The notes beneath the pieces were generated by a model. That model saw only the letters and a list, made by a program, of their open reading frames with translations, did not search any database and was not told where the DNA came from. 64,000 bases of DNA from JABDBL01 sp963845445 (GTDB lineage Bacteria; Cyanobacteriota; Vampirovibrionia; Obscuribacterales; Obscuribacteraceae): the NCBI GenBank assembly GCA_963845445.1, contig CAWJSE010000002.1, positions 1,922,001 to 1,986,000 of the forward strand, read 5' to 3'. Within the stretch, counting starts at the first letter, position 1. Each line of letters begins with the position of its first letter. The position numbers and the translations under genes are program-made. Below, piece by piece: positions 1 to 9,165 of this stretch.

Positions 1-882
1 CGGCATCAATCGACGATAAGTAAAAAACAAAACCAGTGGCATAAAAAGCCAGATAAGACCACCTAAGACCCAGCTATAATAAGAAAAAAGGGCAACGCCA
101 ATTGCCGCACTACCATCTAATGTTGTTCGCTTCTTAAACAACATTGTAAAAATAAGCACGAATACTAATACAATTAACCGGATACTTAAAGCAGTAGCAT
201 CAAGTGTCAAATGACTTTTAAGCACCAGATAAGTGCCAATAGGAATAAAAAGATTATCTAGACCGCTCCAAGCAATTGCTTCAAAGAACATAGCAATAAT
301 TCCTAAAATAAGTCCGATAAAAAGACACTCGTAGCGTCCTATAGAACTAAACAGCAAAAGCGGTATATGAGCAGACAAAAACGCAAGGGTGAAAAACGTC
401 ACTGAACCTTCAGTAGACTTAGCACCATCAGCAGTATGATAAGTCAGCAAACCGTATTGCTTACCAATCAGCGCGGAGCCGGCATCTGCCAGTGTTAATG
501 TCATAACAGGTATGGCATAGAGCAAAGGATCTTTATGGCTCAAGCAAAAAAGCACAGCTATCGATATAGGGAAACAAATCTCACCCCAGGAAGCTCTTTC
601 GGTCTTAAACACTACATCCTTCCAGCCACACAAAAATGCCGTTTTCTTTAATGCAGTGAGTAATACAATTGAAAAAATTGCCACTAATACAACCGGCCAT
701 GCTCGATGAAATAAAAATGGAAATGATAAACTAGCAATGCCCATTGTCAAATGCAAGGCTTTACGGATTATCTCAGGATTTGGTGAAAAACGCTTTTGAA
801 CGAAACTCAGAATCTGCAAATTACAAGCTAGCATGCCAAATATCAATAGCATTCCTAGCCACGGATTAATATAAGAGTTCAT
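1..882 (-). CDS. Phytol/dolichol kinase-like integral membrane protein (3' end cut by window)
   Basis: I translated this from the minus strand; the ATG is at 882 and the frame stays open to base 1, so 294 residues are seen and the C-terminus is missing. It is very hydrophobic with about seven membrane segments. An early KALHLTMG stretch (about residue 41) and the later DAGSALIGKQYG and KSTEGS stretches (about residues 134-162) match the conserved motifs of the CTP-dependent phytol/dolichol kinase family (VTE5/SEC59), which phosphorylate a prenyl alcohol in the membrane. The start overlaps the stop of the upstream DUF3419 gene by four bases (ATGA), so the two are probably translationally coupled. 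The exact alcohol is unknown; a CTP:phosphatidate cytidylyltransferase-like activity is the main alternative. Confidence 0.72.
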   Translation of the reverse strand, partial: MNSYINPWLGMLLIFGMLACNLQILSFVQKRFSPNPEIIRKALHLTMGIASLSFPFLFHRAWPVVLVAIFSIVLLTALKKTAFLCGWKDVVFKTERASWGEICFPISIAVLFCLSHKDPLLYAIPVMTLTLADAGSALIGKQYGLLTYHTADGAKSTEGSVTFFTLAFLSAHIPLLLFSSIGRYECLFIGLILGIIAMFFEAIAWSGLDNLFIPIGTYLVLKSHLTLDATALSIRLIVLVFVLIFTMLFKKRTTLDGSAAIGVALFSYYSWVLGGLIWLFMPLVLFFTYRRLMP

Positions 883-2021
883 TTGCAAATTCTCTCGATA
901 ACAAGCCTTCGGTAAAAAAATGCTTTGTTTTTCTTGTAAAGGTTCTGCGATAGTTGCGCCATTTCTAATAAACTATCTGAAAATGCTTCGGGTCTTGATC
1001 GTGGTGTCATCATATTCCAATAAACTAAATGTGCACCATTTGCCCCCACTCGCATGATTTTGGCTAACAGTTGTTGATAGTTTTCATAAGACATATATTC
1101 AAAGATATCGCTCAAATTAAAAGCATTAAACGAATTAGCAGAAAAACTATCAAGACATTCTTCCAAAGATTGGTGCCGTATCTCTACCCGTTGAGCATTT
1201 TGCTTAATTGCTTCAAAATGTTGAGGCTTTAAATACAGGGGTAACGCTTTGCCATAGCCTCCCATCAAAATCCAATGTAGATATGGGTTTTCGGCGGGAT
1301 CTAATTCAGTTAAAGCATACTCGGTCGACCCAAGCAGAAAAGTCGAAATACTCTCTTGTACATAATCAAAGAAGTGCGGATCTCTGCCCAATCGTCCCAT
1401 TATCGTACGCGAGAAAAACACGCGAAATAGTGCGCGCCACTGCCAAGTATTCCATTTTTCTCTAAAAAATTTCTTTCTGGATTCAATATCTCCACCGGCC
1501 AGAAGTTTCCCTACGTCCGAGGTATTATGCACTATAGGTAGTACCACAGTGCGAAATAACTCAAAATATCTCTCGAATTTACCAAAGTGAGCAACACCCA
1601 AAGCAATGCCAGCTTGATTTTGATCCCAAAATGACTGTGCTCTCAAGCTTAATTTATTCCGGCATTCATTATACAGTGCAATTCGTTCACTGGCATGCTC
1701 ACTCTCTTTCAGTTTAATTGGATCTGAACAACCCAGAAGCATGAGCATTTCGTAGTAAGATAATTTCTGAAAAGCTCCTATGCGCAGTTCCAAACAAGAC
1801 AATTGTGCAAGGCTTAAATCAATAGCGATCACACGAGCTGGATCTTTAATCAACATTGCCAAAGTATTGTCACCAGCCGAAGCTATCGACAAACAAGTAT
1901 CACCTGATTTGATATCCATTGCGTCTAATAACACTTCCGCATCTTCCCAGCATTGTGCATAGCGCACCATGGAAAAATCTGCTTTATTTAATACTTCACT
2001 GGTTAGTGGTTCTATTTTCAT
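879..2021 (-). CDS. DUF3419 family, BtaA-like S-adenosylmethionine aminocarboxypropyl transferase
   Basis: About 380 residues. The N-terminal RYAQCWED, the SIASAGDN stretch (SAM-binding loop) and the acidic VIAIDLSLAQ strand are the hallmark pattern of DUF3419/BtaA proteins. BtaA moves the 3-amino-3-carboxypropyl group of SAM onto diacylglycerol in betaine-lipid synthesis. A later FNLSDIFEYM segment fits the family's second SAM/catalytic region. I chose the ATG at 2021 over the TTG at 2027; neither has a strong Shine-Dalgarno. It starts about 12 bases after the stop of the PEP-synthase-like gene and overlaps the kinase-like gene by 4 bases. No BtaB-like N-methyltransferase is next to it, so a betaine lipid is not proven; the acceptor could instead be a prenyl lipid made by this operon. 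Confidence 0.72.
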   Translation of the reverse strand: MKIEPLTSEVLNKADFSMVRYAQCWEDAEVLLDAMDIKSGDTCLSIASAGDNTLAMLIKDPARVIAIDLSLAQLSCLELRIGAFQKLSYYEMLMLLGCSDPIKLKESEHASERIALYNECRNKLSLRAQSFWDQNQAGIALGVAHFGKFERYFELFRTVVLPIVHNTSDVGKLLAGGDIESRKKFFREKWNTWQWRALFRVFFSRTIMGRLGRDPHFFDYVQESISTFLLGSTEYALTELDPAENPYLHWILMGGYGKALPLYLKPQHFEAIKQNAQRVEIRHQSLEECLDSFSANSFNAFNLSDIFEYMSYENYQQLLAKIMRVGANGAHLVYWNMMTPRSRPEAFSDSLLEMAQLSQNLYKKNKAFFYRRLVIERICK

Positions 2022-2032
2022 AAACAAGTCTA

Positions 2033-5000
2033 TTATGCACTAGTTTGCTCCAGCTTATTAATGATACCTGTTGATCCGTCAAACTCTACCAGATCGCCAT
2101 CTTTTAGTTTGCCGATTAAACCTGGAATACCCACAATCGCTGGTATGCCCAGTTCTCTGGCTACAATTGCCGAATGCGAGAGCAAACTACCATATTCGAC
2201 CAATATTCCCGACGCTTGCGGAAAAACGATAATCCACCCCGGATCAGTACGCCTCGCCACTAAAATATCTCCATTCAAGGGTGCTGCTTCCTTGGGATCT
2301 AAAACCACTCGCACCTTAGCCTTTACTTTGCCTCTGCAGCAACCAGTTCCCTTAAGCGTCATGTTGCCATCAGATTTATTTGCTTCACTTTCAATTTTCA
2401 TCGATCCGCTGAAATTCTGATGTAAATATATCGGTCCATGCGTTTCAATTCTATCCGCAGGCTGTGGTAATAATCTATAAGTATCAATCTCCTTTTTTCG
2501 CAAAGAAATCAATCCATTCAGATTCGTGCTGGTGGACGTACCTTCAATATAACCGAGCAGTTCTTCAACCTCTAAATAAAACACGTTGCGTACTTCATCA
2601 ATCGCTCCTTCACTGGACAATTTTGCCGCCATCGCAAGAACAATCTCTCGCACACGAGCAAATAATCTGGTTCTTTCAAACCTTAGATTTTCTCTTTGTT
2701 TTACTAACCTGCGAGTATTATTCAACACCCAAAGAAAAACGCATGTTTTTAGAAAATCACTTTCCAACCATTTTTGCGCAGTACACTCAGCGTCTTTGCG
2801 AATACTAGAAAGATTTTCGCCATGGGCCAAGTCTGTTTGCCCATTATTTCGATTGGCCGCCAGATGCCCAATAGTTCTAAAAAATGATAATGGATCTTCA
2901 TTCAAACTCAAACTTTCCAGTTTAAGCTCGCCAATACAACGTCCACCAAATTTATTAAGATATTGATTGACAACTTGCTCAAGTTCTGGATATTTGGCCA
3001 CCGCCCCTCTAATATCTGCCACCTCTCCCTTTAAAAGTACTGCTACTAATTCAGCATTTTGCGATGCGATACCGGCTGCCTTGGCCATCAATTTTGGTGG
3101 CTCCGCACTGATGATGCCACCTTCACCGGCAATTAAATTATTTTGCAGAGTACCATCAATATCTCTACACCAGCGCCTGGTTAGACTTCTCAAGCTGCCA
3201 AAAAATATCATGGCAAAAAAATCATTGATTAATGGTGCATCCCAATTGGTCAATAATTTAGCCTCTAGCATGCGATATTTAGCTGCTAATTCATCCAGTG
3301 TTAATTGAGATAAGTCTGTGCCAGTATCAGCTAAAGCTCTTTCAAAACGTCTATTAAACAGCACTATATCCTCTGGCAAGGTCAAGAATCTCTGAAAGAT
3401 CGCTAGCAAGCTTCGTATAAAATTATATTGATCTTTCAGCTGCTCATCGTAACTAGATGCTACCACTTTTGGTGCTATTGCTTCGGGCAACGGCTCTCGC
3501 ACGCCCATCATTTGTTCCATAAAAGTCCTGTTAACCTTGTAACCGGGAAATATGGCTATCAGTCTGTACCAGTTCAAAAGATTGTAGTAAATACGCCCCT
3601 GAATAAAACCCAGCATGCTGGGAAATATATTCTGATTAGCTCTGATTGTTTCTTCGCTTACGCCCATCAAATGGCAAAATTGAATATAAACATGAGCATA
3701 AGCTTTTCTGGCAAAAGAAAATGTAAGCGGCGTGGTGATACCGTGATAACTTTCACCAATATTGCTATTGTCCCAAATATATAGCTCACCTTTTGAAATT
3801 GCTTTTTGGCTATATTCTGCTTTGTGACTAGATTCGGCTTCTAACCCAAATGCTTTCCTTGCTTCAACGGCTGTTTGGACGTTGTCCGCCGTATTCGGCT
3901 CTGATAGTGGTTTTTGTTCGACTATTTGCTCTGCTGGCTGTGCGATTTTTGACTCAACTTTCCGTTCCGGTTCGATTGTTTTGCTTAACTCAGATGGCGG
4001 TTCTGATGCAATTTCCATTTTTTGCTGGACTACAGGTTTTAATTGTTGCGCTGCTTTTTGCTCAGTTGCTTGCTCTGCTTCCGCCACTGGCTTGGATACA
4101 GAAGTGCTCTCGGTCCAATCTGCTAACTCAACTGGTGGCTTTTGCTCAATTGCTCTTTTTACTTGCGCCGCTCGCTTGGATACAGAAGTGCTTTCGGTCC
4201 AATCTGCTAACTCAACTGGTGGCTTTTGCTCAACTACTCTTTCTGCTTGCGCCGCTGGCCTGGATAGCGGTGCTATTTCAATCCGATCTGCGGACTTTGG
4301 CTCAACTATTGCTCCGGTTTCGAGCGGCGGCTTCTGTTCAGCCAGGCTGCTTGATTCTAACGTTGATTTTGCCTCCATTGGCGCCCATGATTCACTATTC
4401 ATTGTTTCCCCAATGGGAATCCATGATTCACTTGCCGCTATGGCATCCACTGATGATAGCGACGATTCATTGGGTGCAATTGCATCCGTTAGCTGCCATG
4501 ATTGGCTGGACACATTTGCGTCCGTCAACTTCTCTGATTCATCTGCTGGCTTTAAATCGATTGGCAGCCACGATTCACTATCTATTTCTGTATCCGCTGG
4601 TTTCGCTGATTCATTTGCTGGCTTTAAATCGACCACTAGCCATGATTCACCAACAGCTGTTTGCTGAGCTGCTGCTCCTGCTTCAGTTGCCAATTTTGAT
4701 TCCGCTAACGGTCTTGATTCCACTGGCGGTTTCGATTCCACTGGCGGTTTCGATTCCACTGGCGGTTTTGATTTCGCTGGCAAGCTGGCTCTCCCCGCTG
4801 CCTGTGGAGCAACCGTTGTGATTGGTCTGGCCTGCAAAATAAACAATTCGTCGCCTGCAATTGCCCATTCAATATCTTGCGGGCACTCAAAATACTTAGC
4901 TACATCTTGTACCAAGGATGCTACGGCGCGAGCCTCATCTTCACTTAGACTTAAATGACCGTCAGGCTCGGCCAACTCCTCTATTTCAATGCAATTTTGT

Positions 5001-5710
5001 CCGTGCCTTAAAATAACGGATTTTTGCCCGGCTTCAGATATCACATAACCGTTATCACTTACCCGATAACTATCAGCATTGCTTTCTCCAGAAACGAGTG
5101 ATTCTCCCAAACCAAACACAGAATTTATGACCGATACGTTCGCCCCAGTCACCGGATCTATACTAAAAGCTACACCCGATTTGTCTGCCGGTATCATGGC
5201 TTGCACAATTACTGCCGGCGGCACAATGCTTTTGTTCCGCGCATTTAACTTTCGATAAGCAAGTACATGCTCACTAAACGCCGAGCGCCAAACATCAGCG
5301 ATTCTATCTGTCACATCTTCCGGTCTCACGCAAAGAAAACTTTCCAATTGTCCGGCAAAAGAGGCTCCTGAACTATCCTCATCTGCAGCTGAAGACCGCA
5401 CCGCCAATAAGGCCTTCCGTGCAAAACTAGGCAGAGCTTCACCCACTTCCATTTTGACATCCTGATTTACTTCAAGATAAAAGAGCCCTTGTTTTATCTG
5501 GCTTTGTGCTTTTTCGTCCCAAATCAAATCGGGCTGCCAATCGGCACTAATATTAAACGCCTCTGTAGTAACAACAAACCATGACGGCACGTTAAATTGT
5601 TGCGCTGTTAATTCAGCCAGATTAAATGCCTTACCACCAATTATAGCCTTATTCTCAATTGTAGACCCATCGCGCAAATAGCGGAATCGTTTACGTGCAA
5701 AGAGGGGCAT
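2033..5710 (-). CDS. PEP-synthase/rifampicin-phosphotransferase-like enzyme with long repetitive linker
   Basis: 1225 residues from an ATG at 5710 that has AGGAAG seven bases upstream and lies two bases after the UbiA stop; the in-frame start at 5785 would overlap UbiA and is less likely. Residues about 20-298 are an ATP-grasp PPDK_N domain (GGKAFNLAEL near 25, AVRSSAADED near 104, ILQARPITT at its end). Residues about 300-637 are low-complexity Pro/Glu/Ser/Lys repeats. The C-terminal half ends in a swivelling phosphohistidine domain, with GSLLSHSAIVARE carrying the catalytic His near 1177. The layout ATP-grasp, middle domain, His domain is that of PEP synthase and Rph-type dikinases that split ATP and phosphorylate pyruvate or a small molecule. 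In this operon a lipid or prenol substrate is possible, but that is inference. Confidence 0.75.
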   Translation of the reverse strand: MPLFARKRFRYLRDGSTIENKAIIGGKAFNLAELTAQQFNVPSWFVVTTEAFNISADWQPDLIWDEKAQSQIKQGLFYLEVNQDVKMEVGEALPSFARKALLAVRSSAADEDSSGASFAGQLESFLCVRPEDVTDRIADVWRSAFSEHVLAYRKLNARNKSIVPPAVIVQAMIPADKSGVAFSIDPVTGANVSVINSVFGLGESLVSGESNADSYRVSDNGYVISEAGQKSVILRHGQNCIEIEELAEPDGHLSLSEDEARAVASLVQDVAKYFECPQDIEWAIAGDELFILQARPITTVAPQAAGRASLPAKSKPPVESKPPVESKPPVESRPLAESKLATEAGAAAQQTAVGESWLVVDLKPANESAKPADTEIDSESWLPIDLKPADESEKLTDANVSSQSWQLTDAIAPNESSLSSVDAIAASESWIPIGETMNSESWAPMEAKSTLESSSLAEQKPPLETGAIVEPKSADRIEIAPLSRPAAQAERVVEQKPPVELADWTESTSVSKRAAQVKRAIEQKPPVELADWTESTSVSKPVAEAEQATEQKAAQQLKPVVQQKMEIASEPPSELSKTIEPERKVESKIAQPAEQIVEQKPLSEPNTADNVQTAVEARKAFGLEAESSHKAEYSQKAISKGELYIWDNSNIGESYHGITTPLTFSFARKAYAHVYIQFCHLMGVSEETIRANQNIFPSMLGFIQGRIYYNLLNWYRLIAIFPGYKVNRTFMEQMMGVREPLPEAIAPKVVASSYDEQLKDQYNFIRSLLAIFQRFLTLPEDIVLFNRRFERALADTGTDLSQLTLDELAAKYRMLEAKLLTNWDAPLINDFFAMIFFGSLRSLTRRWCRDIDGTLQNNLIAGEGGIISAEPPKLMAKAAGIASQNAELVAVLLKGEVADIRGAVAKYPELEQVVNQYLNKFGGRCIGELKLESLSLNEDPLSFFRTIGHLAANRNNGQTDLAHGENLSSIRKDAECTAQKWLESDFLKTCVFLWVLNNTRRLVKQRENLRFERTRLFARVREIVLAMAAKLSSEGAIDEVRNVFYLEVEELLGYIEGTSTSTNLNGLISLRKKEIDTYRLLPQPADRIETHGPIYLHQNFSGSMKIESEANKSDGNMTLKGTGCCRGKVKAKVRVVLDPKEAAPLNGDILVARRTDPGWIIVFPQASGILVEYGSLLSHSAIVARELGIPAIVGIPGLIGKLKDGDLVEFDGSTGIINKLEQTSA
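4091..4258 (-). repeat. Two tandem copies of an 84-bp unit
   Basis: The copies at 4091-4174 and 4175-4258 differ at only a few bases. Each encodes 28 residues starting with EQKPPVELADWTESTSVSK. The near identity implies a recent in-frame duplication within the linker. Confidence 0.88.
4716..4769 (-). repeat. Three tandem copies of an 18-bp unit (KPPVES)
   Basis: The unit gattccactggcggtttc (plus strand) is repeated three times, the last copy with one change. It encodes KPPVES three times at the start of the linker. Confidence 0.9.
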
Positions 5711-5712
5711 AA

Positions 5713-6678
5713 TTATCTTCCTGAATAAAATGACATGAGAACAGCCGGCAAAACACCAAGACATACATAAGATAATACTACCCAAAATCCTGACAAAAAT
5801 TCGATTTTATCAGCGAGCGCTTTATTCGGCCTTTTGCAGAAATCAAACACCACTTTTGTGGCAAAAAGCATAAACAATGTCAAAATGCTTGCCGTTGGCA
5901 GGGAAAATTTTACCAGCGAAGCCGTAAAGGTGGCAAAAATAAAAGCTAACACAATAAAACCAAGCCACACACCGCTGGCAATACCAGTACCCCACATATG
6001 CGAATATGTTTGCACACCATTTTCTTCCTGCTCTGGCGCCCTTATTTTTCGGCCAAATTCAATGATCAATCCATTGCACAGACTAACACATAAAAAAGCA
6101 TAAATACCGTGAGGCATGCTTGACCCTTGCCGCAGCCAATCACAAGCAGTAATAAATAGATCAATAAAAACCATAATAAACATATGAGTAGCAACATAAA
6201 TTAGGGTATGCGCCCTTAGCCAATCTCTAACAAAAAATTCTTTTGTCATAAGTGCCATATATAACCATACTGCTGCCAGTGGTAAAAACAGTTTGACACC
6301 AAGGAAGCCAACCAGAACCACTTGTACTAAAGCCGATAGAAAAGCTAAAACCCCCAGCTCTTTCAGTTTGACAAGTCCCCGGGGAACCGGACGATAGGCC
6401 TGATAAAGGCAATCATCTTCATAGTCCTTAAATTCATCGGCAACTCGCAATTGAAAGAATACTAATAACGTCACCACAGCCGTGATCAGAAATACAGGCA
6501 GTGGTGGTAATGGCTGCACACCTCTCAGCATCTGCGAAAAACATAGTCCTGAAAGGGCAAACATAGAAACCATAATGCCGAATTTGTTCAGCGGAAAACG
6601 CTCTGCCAGATATGCGATTAAGCGCTTGGCAAATGACTGGCTATTAAACTCTTGCTTTTCAACCGCTGCCATCGACAT
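5713..6678 (-). CDS. UbiA-superfamily prenyltransferase
   Basis: 321 residues with about eight or nine membrane segments. The first Asp-rich motif is ADEFKDYEDD near residue 84, followed by RPVPRGLV, as in UbiA enzymes that transfer a prenyl chain from a diphosphate donor; the second acidic region is GRKIRAPEQEE near 214. UbiA proteins act within the membrane on aromatic rings, glycerol phosphates or heme. The acceptor here is unknown. It is the first gene of the four-gene minus-strand operon, with only two bases between its stop and the next start. About 185 bases separate it from the LD-carboxypeptidase gene upstream, so a promoter is expected there, but I see no convincing -35/-10 pair. 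Confidence 0.8.
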   Translation of the reverse strand: MSMAAVEKQEFNSQSFAKRLIAYLAERFPLNKFGIMVSMFALSGLCFSQMLRGVQPLPPLPVFLITAVVTLLVFFQLRVADEFKDYEDDCLYQAYRPVPRGLVKLKELGVLAFLSALVQVVLVGFLGVKLFLPLAAVWLYMALMTKEFFVRDWLRAHTLIYVATHMFIMVFIDLFITACDWLRQGSSMPHGIYAFLCVSLCNGLIIEFGRKIRAPEQEENGVQTYSHMWGTGIASGVWLGFIVLAFIFATFTASLVKFSLPTASILTLFMLFATKVVFDFCKRPNKALADKIEFLSGFWVVLSYVCLGVLPAVLMSFYSGR

Positions 6679-6786
6679 TTATTTTGTAACTTTGATTCGT
6701 CTCATAAACCTTTTAGACAAATTATTCTCAGACGCCTAGACTATCTACCGATGTCGACTATCACAATACCCATATTAGTTTGCTTG

Positions 6787-6806
6787 TAGCCATGTGTCCA
6801 TGGCTA
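6787..6806. terminator. Perfect 8-bp hairpin downstream of the LD-carboxypeptidase gene
   Basis: TAGCCATG and CATGGCTA flank a four-base TGTC loop. It lies 59-78 bases past the stop of the minus-strand LD-carboxypeptidase gene. No T-tract follows on the minus strand, so intrinsic termination is only possible, not clear. Confidence 0.35.
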
Positions 6807-6864
6807 ACACACACTTAATCTTCTGTTTGCTAAGAATGCCGACATTCGTCTATACATTTCTGCT

Positions 6865-7908
6865 TTAGTGTTTGACCACCTCTATATTTACTCGCTTTTG
6901 CCCAGCTGATAGTCTGACATAACCACCTGCTGGGAAAGTAAATTTTGGCTCTGTGTGGCCAAAATCAGCATTAGCGACAATGGGTATCCGCCTCAATTCA
7001 TTTTTGCTTTTAATGATTTGCTCCAATAATTTAAAATCCATTCTGGAAACTTGTTGAAATCTGCCTATAACCAATCCACGCACACTAGGAAAATTGGGCT
7101 GATGGATCAGCGATTGCAGATCCCGATCAAAAATAGCCGGTGAAACTAACTCATCATCTTCTAAAAAAAGCACAGAATCTCTAATATCGGGGAAATATTT
7201 GGTGCCGTTAAGCAAGTTGAGGGTGCAAAGGTTTCCACCAATAATAGTCCCTTCACAGTCCCCGTCATTCACTACTTTCCAACCACTATTTACTATTCGC
7301 TGATCATTTTCGGGATGCAACCCCCACTCAAAATCGCTCCAATATTTGCTTGCTTTAATTTCAAATGGTTCTGATGAAAATAGACACTTCTTAAAATAAT
7401 CAAGCGTGTAAGAACTAAGATGTTTCTGCCCAAAATTAGCATAATTAGGACCAGAATAACTTACCAAGCCAGTCATAGCAAATATGGCATTATTTAGAGC
7501 AGTAATATCAGAAAAACCGCAAAAGATTTTTGCATTGCTTGCCACCAAATTCCAATCTATATATTGTAATAACTGATTTGAATTAAAGCCTCCTATAGCA
7601 GTCAATACACAAGCAACACTTTTATCTGCAAAAGCCTGATGAAAATCCTGAAGCCTGTGTTCTATTGAAGAAGAATTAAAAGCATCATTCTGTATACAAT
7701 GATCCCCAAAACTTACTTTCAATCCCATTGCTTCCAATCTAGTTGTTGCCCATCGCTTGCTCTCCTCCGACAAAAGCGCGAGTGAGCGAGCCGGTGCAAT
7801 AATACGTACACCGTCACCAGGTCTAAGTTTTTTAGGAAAGATTTTACGCAAAATATTCTCCAGAAAATAAAAGTCCATAAAACAATTGACTTGGACGAAA
7901 TCACTCAA
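6865..7908 (-). CDS. LD-carboxypeptidase, peptidase family S66 (LdcA/MccF-like)
   Basis: 347 residues from a TTG at 7908 that overlaps the EamA stop by eight bases; an ATG at 7878 gives 337 residues and may be the true start. KLRPGDGVRIIAPA is the usual N-terminal strand of S66 enzymes. GFSDITAL holds the putative nucleophilic Ser, LFLEDDE the Glu and GHTEPKFTFPAGG the His of the Ser-Glu-His triad. S66 enzymes cut L-D peptide bonds in muropeptides during cell-wall recycling; some members instead cleave peptide-nucleotide antibiotics such as microcin C. The length fits the family. No export signal is seen, so a cytoplasmic recycling role is most likely. Coupling to an EamA transporter may mean co-expression with uptake or export of a metabolite. 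Confidence 0.85.
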   Translation of the reverse strand: MSDFVQVNCFMDFYFLENILRKIFPKKLRPGDGVRIIAPARSLALLSEESKRWATTRLEAMGLKVSFGDHCIQNDAFNSSSIEHRLQDFHQAFADKSVACVLTAIGGFNSNQLLQYIDWNLVASNAKIFCGFSDITALNNAIFAMTGLVSYSGPNYANFGQKHLSSYTLDYFKKCLFSSEPFEIKASKYWSDFEWGLHPENDQRIVNSGWKVVNDGDCEGTIIGGNLCTLNLLNGTKYFPDIRDSVLFLEDDELVSPAIFDRDLQSLIHQPNFPSVRGLVIGRFQQVSRMDFKLLEQIIKSKNELRRIPIVANADFGHTEPKFTFPAGGYVRLSAGQKRVNIEVVKH

Positions 7909-8803
7909 GAGCGATCTTCGGTCTAATCACTCTACTCTTTGATAGACATATGCCAATCACAGCCAAAATAGCTAATAGCACTCCCACCCATTGCAACAAA
8001 TTTAATTGCTCGCCAAATACAATGAAGCTTCCAAAAATGGTAAAAACCGGAGGAAGAGCCAAAAAAATTGATGTTTTTGCGGCCCCAATTCCTTTTATAG
8101 TAATAAGATAAAAACAAAAAGGTAAGGCATAGGCAGTAATACCACTAATACTTGCGAGCAGAAAATCCAAAGCATTTAACCCAGACGACACACCCAAAAC
8201 AGGTAAACAAATCAGCCAAATAACAATGACTAGAATAAGCCCAGAGAGTTGATGTAGAGCAGTTAAACGAATTGGCTCAAGTGCAATTAATTGACGCTGG
8301 GATTGTATACTATAAAAGGCAGCACAGGCTACACCAGCCAAAATAAGCACATTGCCAATCAGCATAGTTGTATTGAAATGCATATCAGCACCTGCGCTTG
8401 TGGCCATGAAAGTTCCACAGGTGCCGCATGCTGCCAGCAATAAAATATTCCAACCGATCCTCTCCCGCAAAAGAACTGAAGCTAGAAAAATAATAACTAT
8501 ACTCTCAATCGCCCAAATTAGAGCCTCACTATTGGCGGTGGTTAAATTCAAACCGAACATACTCAATGCAAATGCAAAACCTGGCTGCAATACGCCAGGT
8601 AAAGAATACTTAAAGCTCTCAGCTTTGGATAAATGAGATTTACTCTGAAAAGCAAGAATTATCCAGAGCAAAAGATTACTAGACATCAATTGAATAGCAA
8701 GTAAAGATAATGGATCGAAGTGAGCCAAAAGACTTTTGGTCAGTACGTTCGAAAATCCCCACATGGCTGTGGCGGCCAGGCCAGAAAATATGCTTTTTTT
8801 CAT
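7901..8803 (-). CDS. EamA/DMT-family transporter
   Basis: 300 residues with about ten hydrophobic segments arranged as two five-helix halves, as in drug/metabolite transporters of the EamA family. The N-terminal AATAMWGFSNVLTKSLL and the second-half FGSFIVFGEQLNLLQWVGVLL are typical of the two EamA repeats. Such proteins export amino acids, nucleosides or other small metabolites through the inner membrane; the substrate cannot be read from the sequence. Its stop overlaps the start of the S66 peptidase gene, so the two are co-transcribed. Confidence 0.85.
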   Translation of the reverse strand: MKKSIFSGLAATAMWGFSNVLTKSLLAHFDPLSLLAIQLMSSNLLLWIILAFQSKSHLSKAESFKYSLPGVLQPGFAFALSMFGLNLTTANSEALIWAIESIVIIFLASVLLRERIGWNILLLAACGTCGTFMATSAGADMHFNTTMLIGNVLILAGVACAAFYSIQSQRQLIALEPIRLTALHQLSGLILVIVIWLICLPVLGVSSGLNALDFLLASISGITAYALPFCFYLITIKGIGAAKTSIFLALPPVFTIFGSFIVFGEQLNLLQWVGVLLAILAVIGICLSKSRVIRPKIALE

Positions 8804-9070
8804 TTTTAATTATTTAGTGAAAAGTGAGTTAAATACCACGGACAAGAGCTCGATGCCTAACGTTTATCAAAACGTCGCTTTATCGGCTCATGATTCATGT
8901 ATTTAAAACTCGGCTTCATCTCAAACTAAATAATAAAAACTTTTCGCCCAGTGAAAGCTCAAGAATACAATAAAACTTGTTTATCGGCAAGAAAATGAAG
9001 TTAAATTCAATGGAATCTAAACCTGGTTTGAGCTTATTACGTTAAGCAAGCAATCCCTTAAAGCTTTTAC

Positions 9071-9150
9071 TAAGGCTGGGAGATATCCGCCATCTTAAGT
9101 TCAGGCAAACCAGAAGTCAACCAGAGATTAATTAAACAGCCTACATTTTG
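9071..9150. repeat. Copy A of a diverged intergenic repeat (pairs with 13706-13785)
   Basis: Shares an ATATCCGCCAT core, then TTAA, GAAGTCAA and an ACATT end, in the same order and spacing as the sequence at 13706-13785. By-eye identity is around 70 percent over about 75 bases. Both copies lie between a minus-strand stop and the next minus-strand start. Confidence 0.5.
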
Positions 9151-9165
9151 TCAATGGCTCGCCCA

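Larger units (their letters stand above)
3806..4812 (-). repeat. Repetitive low-complexity linker inside the PEP-synthase-like gene
   Basis: About 1 kb encoding a Pro/Glu/Ser/Lys/Ala-rich linker between the ATP-grasp and C-terminal domains. It contains several diverged families: KPPVES units, degenerate ESW[LA]P[IM] units spaced about 20 residues apart, and EQKPPVELADWTES units. It has no predicted fold from composition and is probably a long flexible arm. Confidence 0.85.

Noticed and set aside
3850..4821. Long plus-strand open frame
   Set aside because: Antisense shadow of the repetitive linker; repeat-derived codon pattern explains the lack of stops.
5711..5785. Longer N-terminus of the PEP-synthase-like gene
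   Set aside because: It would overlap UbiA by 73 bases, while the ATG at 5710 has a good ribosome-binding site.
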